DNA from: Stictocephala bisonia
Lineage: Eukaryota; Arthropoda; Insecta; Hemiptera; Membracidae
NCBI GenBank assembly: GCA_035578905.1
Contig: JAQJVL010000426.1
Coordinates: 483,265-547,264, forward strand
Direction of reading: 5' to 3'
Length of the DNA: 64,000 bases
Position 1 is the first letter of the stretch. Every line of letters starts with the position of its first letter. The position numbers and the translations under genes were made by a program. Shown in pieces: positions 24,101 through 39,095 of this stretch. The notes beneath the pieces are model-generated. The model was not told the origin of the DNA. It was given only the letters and a program-made list of their open reading frames with translations, and ran no database searches.

Positions 24101-25875
24101 CTTGTACATCTTCACTTGTACAATGCAGTTTGAGATTCACTCAATGTACCGTCCCGCATAAGAAAGAATCATTCCAGTCCTCCCTCCCCCCTCCTTCCTT
24201 GCTACATCTTGGTGGAATAAGAACACAGAGTTTATTTATAAATAACAAAGCACTAATTATTTATTGTATCCGATATAAACAGGCAACAATGACCACCTTC
24301 CCACCACTTGGTTAATGGTTGTTATTTTTATAAGAACAAATTAAACTCAAGGAGATTTCATAGTTTGCTATGTCACCAGCGATCGTACACCTACTTCAAA
24401 TTCATATATATGGCAGACCCCTATAAGGAAACATTATCATTTCGTTCAATAATGCAATATCTTTAGTTTATTTTTATTGTTGTTTTTCAGATTTTCTTTT
24501 CTTATTTAGTTTTTCTTGCTGCATATTTTGTATATTTTAATTAGGCATGCCATCTCGACTATTGTAATTATATTTAAACCCATTAATGGGTTTACCTTAG
24601 GAACAAATACATTAAAAAAATCAGCACTAAAGTAGTATGTTTTGTACTGTTATTATAACTATAAAACTACTTCATTAGAGCCCATAACAGTTCCAAATCA
24701 TCACCAAGACATAAATTGATTGACCCAAAACATAAATAAGCCCAATTTCTGCCAATGAGGGAACAGCCCCAAGCCAGCAGTATTTCAAAATCACCGACCA
24801 ACTCCAGAAGCAGCTTGGTGTGAATCATTCCAAAAGATTGATTTCATTAAGTCGGAATTTTTATTAACTACATTGTCGGTGTGTTTAGAAGTAAGGGGCA
24901 TAGCCAATGGGGACGTTCTGGAAGGTGCCTAACCGGTTATTACCGGTTATTATTTGTCCTACGTAAAATCAGCTGATTTACAGTTTGGCCGAGACTATTT
25001 GGCCACTGATATCAAAACTTTCATTTTTAATTTATATAAATAAAACAAGTTTTTTAAAAAAAATCCATATAATGCTATAAATCATGAAACACAAGATTTA
25101 GTCGTGAAACAACATTCACAAAAAAGACATGAAATTCAGATCCTCGTCTATTTAGCATTTTCATTATAGAATTTAATTTGTAACCAGTTACCATAGTCAG
25201 GCACTCGATTTAACGCAAATGATGATTTAAAAAAAATATATACATAGGATTTGAATATGGCAGGCTAAGTTTGGATACGTAAATAAAAAATGTGCTTTTA
25301 GGGTGTGAGGTGGGAGAAATAATGTCGTTACAACAAACAATAACTATAAAATCTTGTCCATTGTAAAAATTAGGTAAAATTAAAAAAACATTTTCTTCTT
25401 TTTTATTTTTTGCGAGTTTTACTCGGTCAAGAACGACCTCTATAAATGAAAACTAATTTTTTCTACTTTTTCAACAAGAAACCTTTTATTCAGAAGCGTC
25501 TAGAAACTGTAAAGTTAAAAAATATTATTCCTGTACAAAATAAAACAAACTAAAAAACAAATATTAAAAAAAATCTAAAAAGTACAACGTAGCCGAGTCT
25601 TCAGAACATAGTTTTGATTTTCAGGCGTTATGCATCACTGATACAATTAAAACATTTCGGGGCTGTACAGTGCTGTTGAAAGATCGTATAAACATAATAA
25701 AGTCGTATTTCAGAATGGACATAATTGACGGATGGCCATAAGAGGTTATGACGTGAACGCCTTCCGAGGGCCTAGAGAGAACGATGACGTTTGCTCGTTA
25801 AAGCCTGACAGGGTGAGGGCCTTTAGGGGCAATAACTATTTATAGGCATTTTGACATGGACACTATAATATACTA
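21170..25875. other. Long AT-rich non-coding stretch
   Basis: No gene, RNA gene or recognised repeat. Open frames at 22063-22647 and 23933-24315 lack family resemblance and have intergenic composition. Confidence 0.4.
24931..24948. promoter_or_regulatory. Paired Grainyhead-like sites
   Basis: AACCGGTT at 24931-24938 and TACCGGTT at 24941-24948 lie one helical turn apart. AACCGGTT is the core of the Grainyhead motif. Chance or a decayed palindromic repeat is possible. Confidence 0.2.
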
Positions 25876-28630
25876 GGAAGTTGATGAAATGAAATGAAAT
25901 GAAATGAAATGAAATGAAATGAAATGAAAAATGGCTTTATTGGAGGCGAAGTTAGGACTATAGAGTCCTCTCTACCACTTAACCTCAGATAAATAATACA
26001 ACTTGAAATAGATAACATAAAATCATATTAAACTCTACGTAATACAATATAAGACAATTTTATATACAAATAAACAAATATTAAAAGATTAACTAATCTA
26101 ATAAAGCTAATCAATAGAAAAGAAATTGGCACTAACTATTCAAATTTAACAGTAAATTCAAAAGAAAGAAAGAAAAAAAAAAACGCTCTAAAGACACTCA
26201 CCCATTCATACCTTACTCACACCCCACATAGCCCCCGCAAACCACCAGCCCACCGCCACTACAGATCCCGCATCAAATGACCTTTAACTTCCACCCCGTA
26301 ACGAGGGTAACCTTCGATTATTTTGATGCTGTCAGGGAGCGCATTCCATAGGCGACAAGCTGTTACAGTGAAAGATTTGTTATATAAAGTAGTGCGATGT
26401 ACAGGGACTGATAATATTGATGCCCCCTGACGAGTATTTCTAGAACTTATTTCGTTCATGAACCTGAAACGCTCGGACAAGTAACTGGGATTTTTTGTTT
26501 TTAAAATCTTGTGAATCAGTAATAGTAAATGATACTCACGAAGCTGTTTAAGCTTAAGAATAGACAGTTCATTGAAGAATGGCGTAACGTGATCATAACA
26601 CCGTAGATTGAAAATAAATTTTATACAATAGTTCTGCGCACGTTGAAGCTTGTCCGAGAGCTTAACAGTCATGTCACTAGTTACGATGTCACAATAATTA
26701 AAATGAGGCAAAACAAGTGTCTTGACCAGCATCACTTTAACGTTAAATGGAAGAAAAGATGCATAGCGTTTCAAGCAGTGAATGCCAGCAAACACTCGAT
26801 TGCACGTAGTCATAATCTGATCATTCCAATTCAAAGTCCTACCCATGACAAGACCAAGATTCTTTACTTTGTCACAATAATCTAAAGTAGAGTTATTTAG
26901 TTGAAGCTTAGGAAATGTGTCAATATTAACTTTAGAAATTAGTCTTGGGTGTCCAATGACAATTGCTTGTGTCTTTTGTTCATTAAGCTTCAATCCATGT
27001 TTCACGGCCCAAGAAGAAAGTGCATCGATGTCACTGTTTGTTCTAGAAACAGCTCTTGCCATCTCAGTAATAGAGAAGTGTTGATAGATTTGCAAGTCAT
27101 CTGCATATAAGTGGTAGGAGGAATATCTTATGTGATCTGTAATATCATTTATATAAAGAATAAACAGTAGTGGACCCAACACTGAACCCTGAGGAACTCC
27201 TCTAGAAACATGTCTCCATTCAGACATACCATCATTAGTTTTTACACACTGCCTACGGCCAGATAGATAGGACTCGACCCAGCCAACACTACCATCAGTT
27301 AGACCATATTTTTTTAATTTTATTGTAAGAAGAGGGTGATAAACACAATCGAAAGCTTTTGAAAAGTCAAAAAGTGTTAACAATGTAAGCTCTCCATTGT
27401 CCATAGCTGCACGGATATCTTCTGTAATTTTAAGAAGAGCTGTTGTAGTACTATGAAATTTACGGAAACCAGATTGAAATTTAGATATTAAATTAAATTC
27501 CTCAATATAATATGAGAGTTGCGTATGGACAATTCTTTCAAGACATTTGGAAAGAGCAGGGAGAATACTAATGGGTCTCAGATCAGATGGTGATACAGGA
27601 TTCGCAACTTTTTGAAGGGGACAAACTATAGCTGATTTCCATGCAGTTGGGAAGATCCCGGTCATTAAGGAAGTATTGAAAATAGCAGTGATTATTGGAA
27701 TTGTAACGGGTAAAGTTATCTTTAAAAATTTAATAGGAAGACTATCTGCCCCAACTGCATTACTTGATGTTCGCATTATAGCCTTCAGAACATCACGCTC
27801 AGACACTGTTTTAAATGAAAATTGAATTTCAGGTATAACAATGGGAGAATTCAGAAGCTCAATGGAGTAGTTTTTGGCACCAGAAACATCCACAGGAATA
27901 TTTACAAAAAAGTCATTAATAGTATTGAGATCGATATTGATATGTTCAGGTTTATTGGGTTTTCCAATTCCCAGCTCCTTAATTTTGGACCATGTAAACT
28001 TCGTAGACTTAGAGTTATTAAGTGAATTGTAATAGTACCTAATCTTAGAATTGCGTATTTGTTGTTGAACTTGATTTCTTAGTTTTTTATAGACTGACCA
28101 GTCTTCCTGTGATTTAGTTAGACGTGCCTTACGAAATGACGAGTCACGTTGCTTCTGCATTGTTCGAATAATTGCATTGATCCAAGGAGCAGGTCTTTTG
28201 GTTAAGCGTTTAGTGATAAGAGGAGCGTGATGATCCAGCAGGCCAATAAGCAGGAAATTAAACTGCTGAACCATAGCGTCTACATCTGATAGTAGAAGGA
28301 TATCTTGCCAGGGCAATGACAAAGCATCATATAAAACTGAATTACAGTCGAGTGTTTTATAATTCCTGTATGTAATAAACTTAGCTTTTGATTTAGGAGG
28401 ACGAAGTTTGTAAACAAATAGAAGTAAGTCATGTTTAGAAAGACCTGGAGCCGGAAGCTGTCCGTGGAGTGCGACTAGGTCAGGATCACTAACCGCCATG
28501 ATATCAAGCCAAGTGGCAGCCGTGGCAGTGTGATGTGTAGCTTGTAGAGGCAGTATTGTCAAGTTAAAAGAGTTTAACATGTTTTCCAAAAAGGTCTTGT
28601 CATGAGTTGGAGGCCCTATTGATAGGGGTT
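25876..28630 (-). mobile_element. 5'-truncated APE-type LINE (CR1/jockey group)
   Basis: The 3' end is marked by a run of eight GAAAT units at 25884-25927 (TTCAT on the sense strand). Next to it is a 3' UTR with a small hairpin, AGGACT paired with AGTCCT, at about 25952-25967. The 5' end breaks inside the endonuclease domain near 28630, with an in-frame stop just beyond. The same tail and hairpin occur at 43830-43912 and 60603-60730, so this family has several insertions here. Confidence 0.88.
26259..28589 (-). CDS. LINE ORF2 fragment: endonuclease tail and reverse transcriptase
   Basis: 776 codons without a stop from the first ATG; the LINE frame extends about 12 codons further upstream. 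The first 60 residues are the end of an APE endonuclease (a SKHDLL motif replaces the usual SDHDLL). Reverse transcriptase spans roughly residues 260-560, with the SKAFDCVYH block, GVPQGSVLGPLLF, and the YADD active site. The C-terminal 200 residues are the conserved thumb and tail of CR1/jockey LINEs. The frame is intact from the truncation point to its stop, so the insertion is fairly young, but without most of the endonuclease it cannot move by itself. Confidence 0.9.
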   Translation of the reverse strand: MENMLNSFNLTILPLQATHHTATAATWLDIMAVSDPDLVALHGQLPAPGLSKHDLLLFVYKLRPPKSKAKFITYRNYKTLDCNSVLYDALSLPWQDILLLSDVDAMVQQFNFLLIGLLDHHAPLITKRLTKRPAPWINAIIRTMQKQRDSSFRKARLTKSQEDWSVYKKLRNQVQQQIRNSKIRYYYNSLNNSKSTKFTWSKIKELGIGKPNKPEHINIDLNTINDFFVNIPVDVSGAKNYSIELLNSPIVIPEIQFSFKTVSERDVLKAIMRTSSNAVGADSLPIKFLKITLPVTIPIITAIFNTSLMTGIFPTAWKSAIVCPLQKVANPVSPSDLRPISILPALSKCLERIVHTQLSYYIEEFNLISKFQSGFRKFHSTTTALLKITEDIRAAMDNGELTLLTLFDFSKAFDCVYHPLLTIKLKKYGLTDGSVGWVESYLSGRRQCVKTNDGMSEWRHVSRGVPQGSVLGPLLFILYINDITDHIRYSSYHLYADDLQIYQHFSITEMARAVSRTNSDIDALSSWAVKHGLKLNEQKTQAIVIGHPRLISKVNIDTFPKLQLNNSTLDYCDKVKNLGLVMGRTLNWNDQIMTTCNRVFAGIHCLKRYASFLPFNVKVMLVKTLVLPHFNYCDIVTSDMTVKLSDKLQRAQNYCIKFIFNLRCYDHVTPFFNELSILKLKQLREYHLLLLIHKILKTKNPSYLSERFRFMNEISSRNTRQGASILSVPVHRTTLYNKSFTVTACRLWNALPDSIKIIEGYPRYGVEVKGHLMRDL

Positions 28631-28940
28631 TTTATGAATATTTTCAAGAGATTATATCATCCACAAAAACCCAACCTGGTTTTCATGTATTGTTTTCTTT
28701 CATATATCACTTTAAAGTCTTTTTATATGTACTATTTTGCAATAATATTAAAATAGTAATGAAAGTAAATTGTGGCCCTTTTGTATAATTTTTATATGCT
28801 AATTTTATATTAATGATTTTTATTGATAGGGAGATATTATCCACAAAGCTTAACCTAATTGTACATTTATTTATTTCTACTGCCTTTCTAAGCCTTTTAT
28901 GTGTACAGTACTAGTCTGCAAATATTTTAACATAATAATC
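28622..28940 (+). repeat. Diverged duplication of about 110 bp
   Basis: 28622-28750 and 28817-28940 share the order GATAGGG, ATTATCCACAAA (ATCATCCACAAA), a TACATTTATT-like T-rich part, ATGTGTAC/ATGTACTA, then TGCAAATA. Both begin with TTGATAGGG, the sequence at which the LINE ends. Confidence 0.45.
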
Positions 28941-29445
28941 ACCTTTAAAGTGAATCGTATATTTCTATTTATATCATAATCATAAAATATGTTTTGAATG
29001 ATAAGAAGGAGTAATGTTAATTATTGGTAAAAAAAATGGGGAAAGGAGAACGAAATATTAAATGGTCATTACATTTGTATTACGTATTCGATCTGTACAA
29101 AATCTTTGAATCGATAGATGTACAGATTTTTGATCAAATGTACCCACGTGATGAATATTCAAACTTACTATTTTTAACTAAAAATTAGGGGGTACCCCTG
29201 CACGTTTCGCATGCATTTCACTCGTGTAATCTTGTTACACTGTACGCTGCACGCTGTGTTTCTTATTGCCAAAATAACCTTTTATATCAATATTTTTGTT
29301 GATCCGTCCAAAAAATGCTCATTTATTTGTTGAATGACATCAAAAACTTGTACTGGCCGATATTGAGATGTTTATTTTGTACCTTACTTAAACTATTTTA
29401 GAGAAAATATTTTTTTATTTAGCATAATATGTGTTGGTACATATA
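28941..29445. other. AT-rich non-coding
   Basis: No gene recognised. Confidence 0.4.
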
Positions 29446-29648
29446 CAGTACAAGTAAACGTCACACAACACAAATTTATTTATGTGACACATTCTTTTGT
29501 GAATCCCTCTGGTCTGAGGAGGGTGAGCGTGGTTCACCGAAATCGATCACCATAATATTCGTTCATTTTGTACTTGTATTGTTATATATTTTAGTATTTT
29601 GTGCTTATATTGTAATAAATGTGTGTTGTGTGACGTTTACTTGTACTG
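29446..29648. mobile_element. Tc1/mariner-type MITE, 203 bp
   Basis: Terminal inverted repeats match at 34 of 35 positions by eye when the flanking TA is included (29444-29478 and 29616-29650). They start CAGTACAAGT and the element is bounded by TA on both sides, the Tc1/mariner target. There is no transposase; the 86-codon frame across it is not a gene. Confidence 0.8.
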
Positions 29649-29651
29649 TAG

Positions 29652-30745
29652 AAAATATTTCCAAATCCTTTCATAGTACCCATCCATAGATTATAACAAA
29701 TATTTTTTACCAAGTTTTATGAGCCAAACCTTATAGATTTTGAAAATCTGTCATTATTGAATGGTATTTGGCTTTCATATTGATTGATAAGTGACTTCTA
29801 ACCGGTTGAAGTAGTGACATGATTTGTATTTTGTTTGATTGTTTTGAAAATAAAATGTACCATATTGTAACTATTCTTTTGTATCTACTATTAAAATAAC
29901 TACGTTTTATGTGTTTTGTCTTACGCTCTAACTCTACAGAGTCGAAATTATTTAGAAATCAACTCATCCGAAGTAAGGCTTGGAAGGAAAAAAATAATAA
30001 CTGTCACATATTTACTCTAAGAGCTAATTTACAACAAGAAATGAAATTGCCACTCGTGAGAATGCTTTAAGATAATAAAGGTGCGGTCAAAGCAAAGCTG
30101 TTATTTCTGAATACAAAATGCTGAATTGTCGGGATGGAATAGACAGAGAGCTTCAAAATTGAGCGTTGCGAATTTGCTATTTATGCAAAGTTCAGCCATA
30201 ATCTTTGTGATTTTGCACATATCTGGAACTGATTGTTATCTTCAGTAATGAAGGTGATACGTGTGTATCATATAATTTCACTACATAAGATTCAAAGCAT
30301 TGAGAATTGATCATAATTTCAAATCTAAAATGTGCCATAACGGTTAAAATAGTCTAGATGTTACATACTAACAATGGTTTTGGTTCCCAACATATTTATA
30401 ACAATACAGCATTGTTATAATTCTTCATGTACAAACTTAGAATGTTTCATATTAGACCGTAAAAGAGTTTTTCGTAACAATGATAGGTAAATAGTAAAAA
30501 GCAACGGCCTTATATAAGTATCGCTATTTGCAAACCCTTCTCCAGTAAAACTATAACCATTTGGCCATGAGGAAACATAAAAAATAAGTGTCAAATAACA
30601 TACAAAACTGTATTTAACTTTTAGTAGCAACTTTTTGTAGAGAAACTTTATCCTTCGTTTCTATCCTGAAGACCATTGTAGATTTTAGAGTTACAGTACT
30701 AACCTGGAACTCTTGTAAACATAATTGTTCATTTATCATTATTCA
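29652..30745. other. AT-rich non-coding
   Basis: No gene recognised. Confidence 0.4.
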
Positions 30746-31056
30746 GATATGAGACACCGACAAAGCCTTTTGCGTATTTTAAGGCGTGTAGTATGGGTGT
30801 GGATGACATGTGTAGTCCTGTTACTGACTAAAGACTACTGTTCCTTTGAAATAACCATTTAATAATGGCAAAATAGTCGGGACTACAATTTTACGTGGAA
30901 TCCGAACCACGTCATAATATTCTGATTTAAGCTAACGACTAGCCTGATACGCAGGTCGTTTCCCTAAACAGCATCCGGACCCCGACTAAAAACCAATACA
31001 AACACCCCTTCTCTGTCCCCAAGAAGCTGGGTTACATCACTGCACCACTAGTGACA
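30746..31056 (-). repeat. SINE-like family copy, internally deleted
   Basis: Tail end GAGACACCGACA at 30750, the middle block ACGTGGAATCCGAACCACGT at 30893-30912, and the head GCTGGGTTACATCACTGCAC near 31026-31045. About 120 bp present in the full copy are missing. Confidence 0.7.
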
Positions 31057-31654
31057 CATTTTTGGTCAAACATCTTCTTACGGAAGAAACATACAGTTAA
31101 TGTCATTGAAAATCACCTAGATGTATGGAGCCTGTAGAGTAAAATGTATGAGGACTGAACAAAGTTAAAAATAATCTTTCAAAAACAAGTTTATCATTGT
31201 GTATCAAAGTATTTCTGTTTTATTTGTACGTCATCACTATTTCCACTGATACTCTTAATCCTTACTCAAATTAATCAGCCACCGAATCCTGTAATTGCGA
31301 AGGATCAAGAGAAATGAGCGAAGCCCCATTATGGCAGGTCCATGCATTCTAATGGGAGAGCCCACACTTAAAAATTAATTACACAGGCCAGGTCCTGTGA
31401 TTAAGTTCATTCCGCACTTTTCATCCTGATGTCAGAAACAAGGTAATCTTTTTAAACCTACGTTATCGTCTGTTTTGTAACGTTCTCGTCCAATTCAAAC
31501 AAAACCTTGAAGCTACTTGATTTTTAGAGGATTTTTGAGATTCGGATTTGGATTAACCTACAAACATAACTTTCATTATCTTTGTTACCAGCTGCACCAG
31601 TGGGAGTTAACACCACATAACCCCAATGGGAGACTACCCTAGGACAAAAATACG

Positions 31655-34250
<2,596 letters not shown>

Positions 34251-36884
34251 GTATTTTTCATGTATACTAATAAACTATTATACATATATTTCTTTTTCAT
34301 ATATACTGATGAATCAATATACAGGTATTAATTTTTCATGTATACCGATGAATCATTATGCATATATTTCTTTTTCATGTATACCGATGAATCATTATAC
34401 ATGTATTACTTTTTAATATACTGATTAATTATTATACATATATTACTTTTTCATGTATACTGATGAATCATTATACAGGTATTAATTTTTCATGTATACT
34501 GATTAATTATTATACATATATTACTTTTTCATATATACTGATGAATTATTATACAAGTATTAATTTTTCATGTATACTGATTAATTATTATACATATATT
34601 ACTTTTTCATGTATACTGATGAACTATTATACCCATATTACTTTTTCATGTATACTGATTAATTATTATACATATATTACTTTTTCATGTATACTGATTA
34701 ATTATTATACATATATTGCTTTTTCATGTATACTGATGAACTATTATACACATATTGCTTTTTCATGTACACTGATGAGTCATTATACCCATATTACTTT
34801 TTCATGTATACTGATGAATCATTATACATATATTACCTTTTAATGTATAATGAGTAATTATTATACATATATTACTTTTTCATGTATACTGATAAACTAT
34901 TATACACATATTTTTTTTTCATGTATACTGATCGAGTCATTATACCCATATTACTTTTTCATGTATACTGATGAATCATTATATATATATTACTTTTTAA
35001 TGTATACTGATTAATTATTACACATATATTACTTTTTCATGTATACTGATGAATCATTATATCCATATTACTTTTTCATGTATACTGATTAATTATTATA
35101 GTGTAGGCCTACATATATTACTTTTTCATATATACTGATGAGTCATTATACCCATATTACTTTTTCATGTATACTGATGAATTATTATACATATATTACT
35201 TTTTAATGTATACTGATTAATTATTATACATATATTACTTTTTCATGTATACTGACGAACTATTATACACATATTGATTTTTCATGTATACTGATGAGTC
35301 ATTATACCCATATTACTTTTTCATGTATACTGATGAATCATTATACATATATTACTTTTTAATGTATACTGATTAATAATTATACATATATTACTTTTTC
35401 ATGTATACTGACGAACTATTATACACATATTGCTTTTTCATGTATACTGATGAGTCATTATACCCATATTACTTTTTCATGTATACTGATGAATTATTAT
35501 ACATATATTACTTTTTAATGTATACTGATTAATTATTATACATATATTACTTTTTCATGTATACTGACGAACTATTATACACATATTGATTTTTCATGTA
35601 TACTGATGAGTCATTATACCCATATTACTTTTTCATGTATACTGATGAATCATTATACATATATTACTTTTTAATGTATACTGATTAATAATTATACATA
35701 TATTACTTTTTCATGTATACTGACGAACTATTATACACATATTGCTTTTTCATGTATACTGATGAGTCATTATACCCATATTACTTTTTCATGTATACTG
35801 ATGAATCATTATACATATATTACTTTTTAATGTATACTGATTAATTATTATACATATATTACTTTTTCATGAATACTGATGAACTATTATACACATATTG
35901 CTTTTTCATGTATACTGATGAATCATTATACCCATATTACTTTTTCATGTATACTGATTAATTATTATACATATATTACTTTTTCATGTATACTGAATAA
36001 TTATTATACATATATTACTTTTTCATGTATACTGATTAATTATTATACATATATTACTTTTTTATGTATACTGATGAACTATTATAAACATATTGCTTTT
36101 TCATGTATACTGATGAGTCATTATACCCATATTACTTTTTCATGTACTCTGATGAATCATTATACATATATTACCTTTTAATGTATACTGAGTAATTATT
36201 ATACATATATTACTTTTTCATGTATACTGATGAACTATTATACACATATTGCTTTTTCATGTATACTGATGAGTCATTATACCCATATTACTTTTTCATG
36301 TATACTGATGAATCATTATACATATATTACTTTTTAATGTATACTGAGTAATTATTATACATATATTACTTTTTCATGTATACTGATGAACTATTATACA
36401 CATATTGCTTTTTCATGTATACTGATAAGTCATTATACTCATATTACTTTTTCATGTATACTGATGAATCATTATACATATATTACTTTTTAATGTATAC
36501 TGATTAATTATTATACATATATTACTTTTTCATGTATATTGATTAATTATTATAGTGTACATATATTACTTTTTCATGTATACTGATTAATTATTATACA
36601 TATATTACTTTTTCATGTATACTGATGAACTATTATACACATATTGCTTTTTCATGTATACTGATGAGTCATTATACCCATATTACTTTTTCATGTATAC
36701 TGATGGATCATTATACATATATTACTTTTTAATTTATACTGATTAATTATTATACATATATTACTTTTTCATGTATACTGATGAACTATTATACACATAT
36801 TGCTTTTTCATGTATACTGATGAAATATTATACACATATTGCTTTTTCACGTATACTGATGAATTATTATACACATATTGATTT
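34251..36884. repeat. 39-bp satellite array, 2.6 kb, with higher-order structure
   Basis: About 67 tandem monomers of the form TTTTTCATGTATACTGATGA plus ATTATTATACATATATTAC. Monomers fall into types (TGAATCATT, TTAATTATT, GACGAACTATTATACACA, GAGTCATTATACCCA) that recur in fixed order. Between 35168 and 35790 the period is 156 bp (four monomers), with a 312-bp (eight-monomer) period marked by an ATATTGATTT variant at 35271 and 35583. Open frames across it follow the 39-bp unit and are not genes. Confidence 0.96.
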
Positions 36885-39095
36885 TAAAATTCTTTGAAAA
36901 ATCTTTACTATGCTGGATATTTCTGTGATTGTAATATATGTAGCTGTTTCTTTTTTTTTGTTGGTAATTTTTAAATTGTCGTTACCGTTATCTATTGTAA
37001 ATCTATTATTTATTTTTAACTAGGTAAAAAGTAATATATAATGTTTGTTTAAACATGCTTGTTATTTTATTTTTTTTTATTTTAGTTAAAGTATTTTACA
37101 TTAAGTATATAAGTATAGTATTTCATAACTGTCAGAAAAACCTAGTGAAGTGCATCTGGCTGTGATAGACTATTTGTATGTAACATTAATAAATATTATT
37201 AATTGCTACAGTTTAATTGACCTTATTACTGTTTTGTAGCATTGGTGAATTTTGTGCAGTAATTTTATATTGATTTAAATAAATTTCAAGTTATGAATTT
37301 TAAGTTATTTTAAATGTATTTAAATCGATATAAAATCACTACATTTACTTACGCGTACAAAAGTAATGTATCGTTACCATTCTTTTCATAAGGATTACAA
37401 AGTGACTTATTAAATAATTTAACGACCTCTAGAAGACAAAAACAATGTTTCAGAAAATTGATATGAACTTTTTTTATAGAAAAGTTAAAACTCTAAAACT
37501 CATGAAATGTATAGAAAACATTCTTATAAACTACGTATTGCCATATAAATGCGATACAATAAAGGACCTTTGTTTATAACGGTGTAAATTTGATGTACGG
37601 AGAGAAGTAGTTCAAATTCCGGTACTTTTGATTCCAACTAGGACAAAAATTACTAAAACTTATAATAATATTTAAAAATACACATTTCATAATTCAAAAT
37701 TAAACGAGGAAAACAATGGTTTAATTGTAATTTTTATTGCCTATCATATTCTAAATAAAAACCCTTCAAACTTGGGTACACATAATTTCTTCACTAACAG
37801 TACACACTTTTGCAGATGCTCATGCCTCTTTAAGCCTCGCTGAACAAAGTTTAAGGTCAGGGCAACTAAACACTTAGAGTCTAGGCTTTAAATCAATTAA
37901 AATTAATTAAAGTGATAAGAAAGGCTCTTCCCACACTGTCTGTGGGTAGAGAGCAAACTAACGCCAGCCGGCGACGACATAGAACATAATATTGCCATCT
38001 TAGGACACCTGTAATGTTAACTTTCGTTTTTTACTAGCTTACATTTATTTATTTATTCTTTCATCGACATCTGCCAATATAAAATAATTAAAATAGTATG
38101 ACAATAAAATTTAATTAAAATAATTGTAAATTATAAAAGTTTCAAGTTGTATGTTTTATATATTATAAACAGACTTATTTGATTTTAGTGCAGTTTATTT
38201 TTTAGGGACTGTCACTATCAAAGAAAACGTTGACATTTTCCGGAACCCCATTTCCAAACCTATGAAGATGGGTGATAGGACCAAAGTAACTATGTGTGGT
38301 CGTAAATATATATCTAGATCTAGTTCTTCCAACTGAAAAGGATATACGTTGGAGAAGTACAGAACAATACAATTAATAAGTTCATGCAGGAAATCTATAT
38401 CAAACACCCTTCTTCTGGAGGCAAATGTAAGGAAAGTTGACTTTTAGAGAGGACATATAGGCTATAATTAGTTATCAATGAAGTTATTTATTTTTAATTT
38501 CTAGCTTTCATGCATTTTTCATAAGAGTCATGGTGAAGTTGATACAAACTATATTTAACTATGATAAAACAAATAATATTGATGTTTATGTTCCAAGGAA
38601 TTGAACAGGAGCTTCACAGTTATCTTTACTATATACAGATTCCTGGTCGTCTATGATTCACCTACGTTTCTATCATCAACGTTTTAATAATTAATAATAA
38701 TAAAATCATCATGTTTAAACATTACTGATTTTAACATAAATACGTTACCCATAAATTACAATAGTTATGGTTATTATTCAATTTAAATTACAATAGTTTG
38801 GCTTTATAACAAACAAAACCAATAGCAACACAATTTATCATTGGTTTTATATTATATAGTAAAAGGAAAATCATAGTAAAACTATAACATGCAAACAGCG
38901 TGTGACTGTTTCATGTTTATAAAACAGGTAAATTTCAAATGCAAAATGTTTTAATTTTTGTTTGTCCCTTCTATATTATTATGTTTTAAATAAAGCTAGA
39001 AAGGAAGTGCTAATATAATTCGATAACAATGACAAAAGTATGTATCAAACATACTTCTTAAATATCTTTGTTTTCATACGAGAAATAAACAACTT
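36885..39095. other. AT-rich non-coding
   Basis: No gene recognised. A 70-codon minus-strand frame at 38195-38407 has no family resemblance. Confidence 0.4.

Noticed and set aside
34463..36181. Frames of 126 and 100 codons encoding repeated tyrosine/isoleucine-rich units
   Set aside because: The 39-bp satellite unit is divisible by three, so the frame stays open by arithmetic.
34251..36884. CRISPR-like regular array
   Set aside because: Eukaryotic satellite: monomers are directly joined with no unique spacers and no cas genes.
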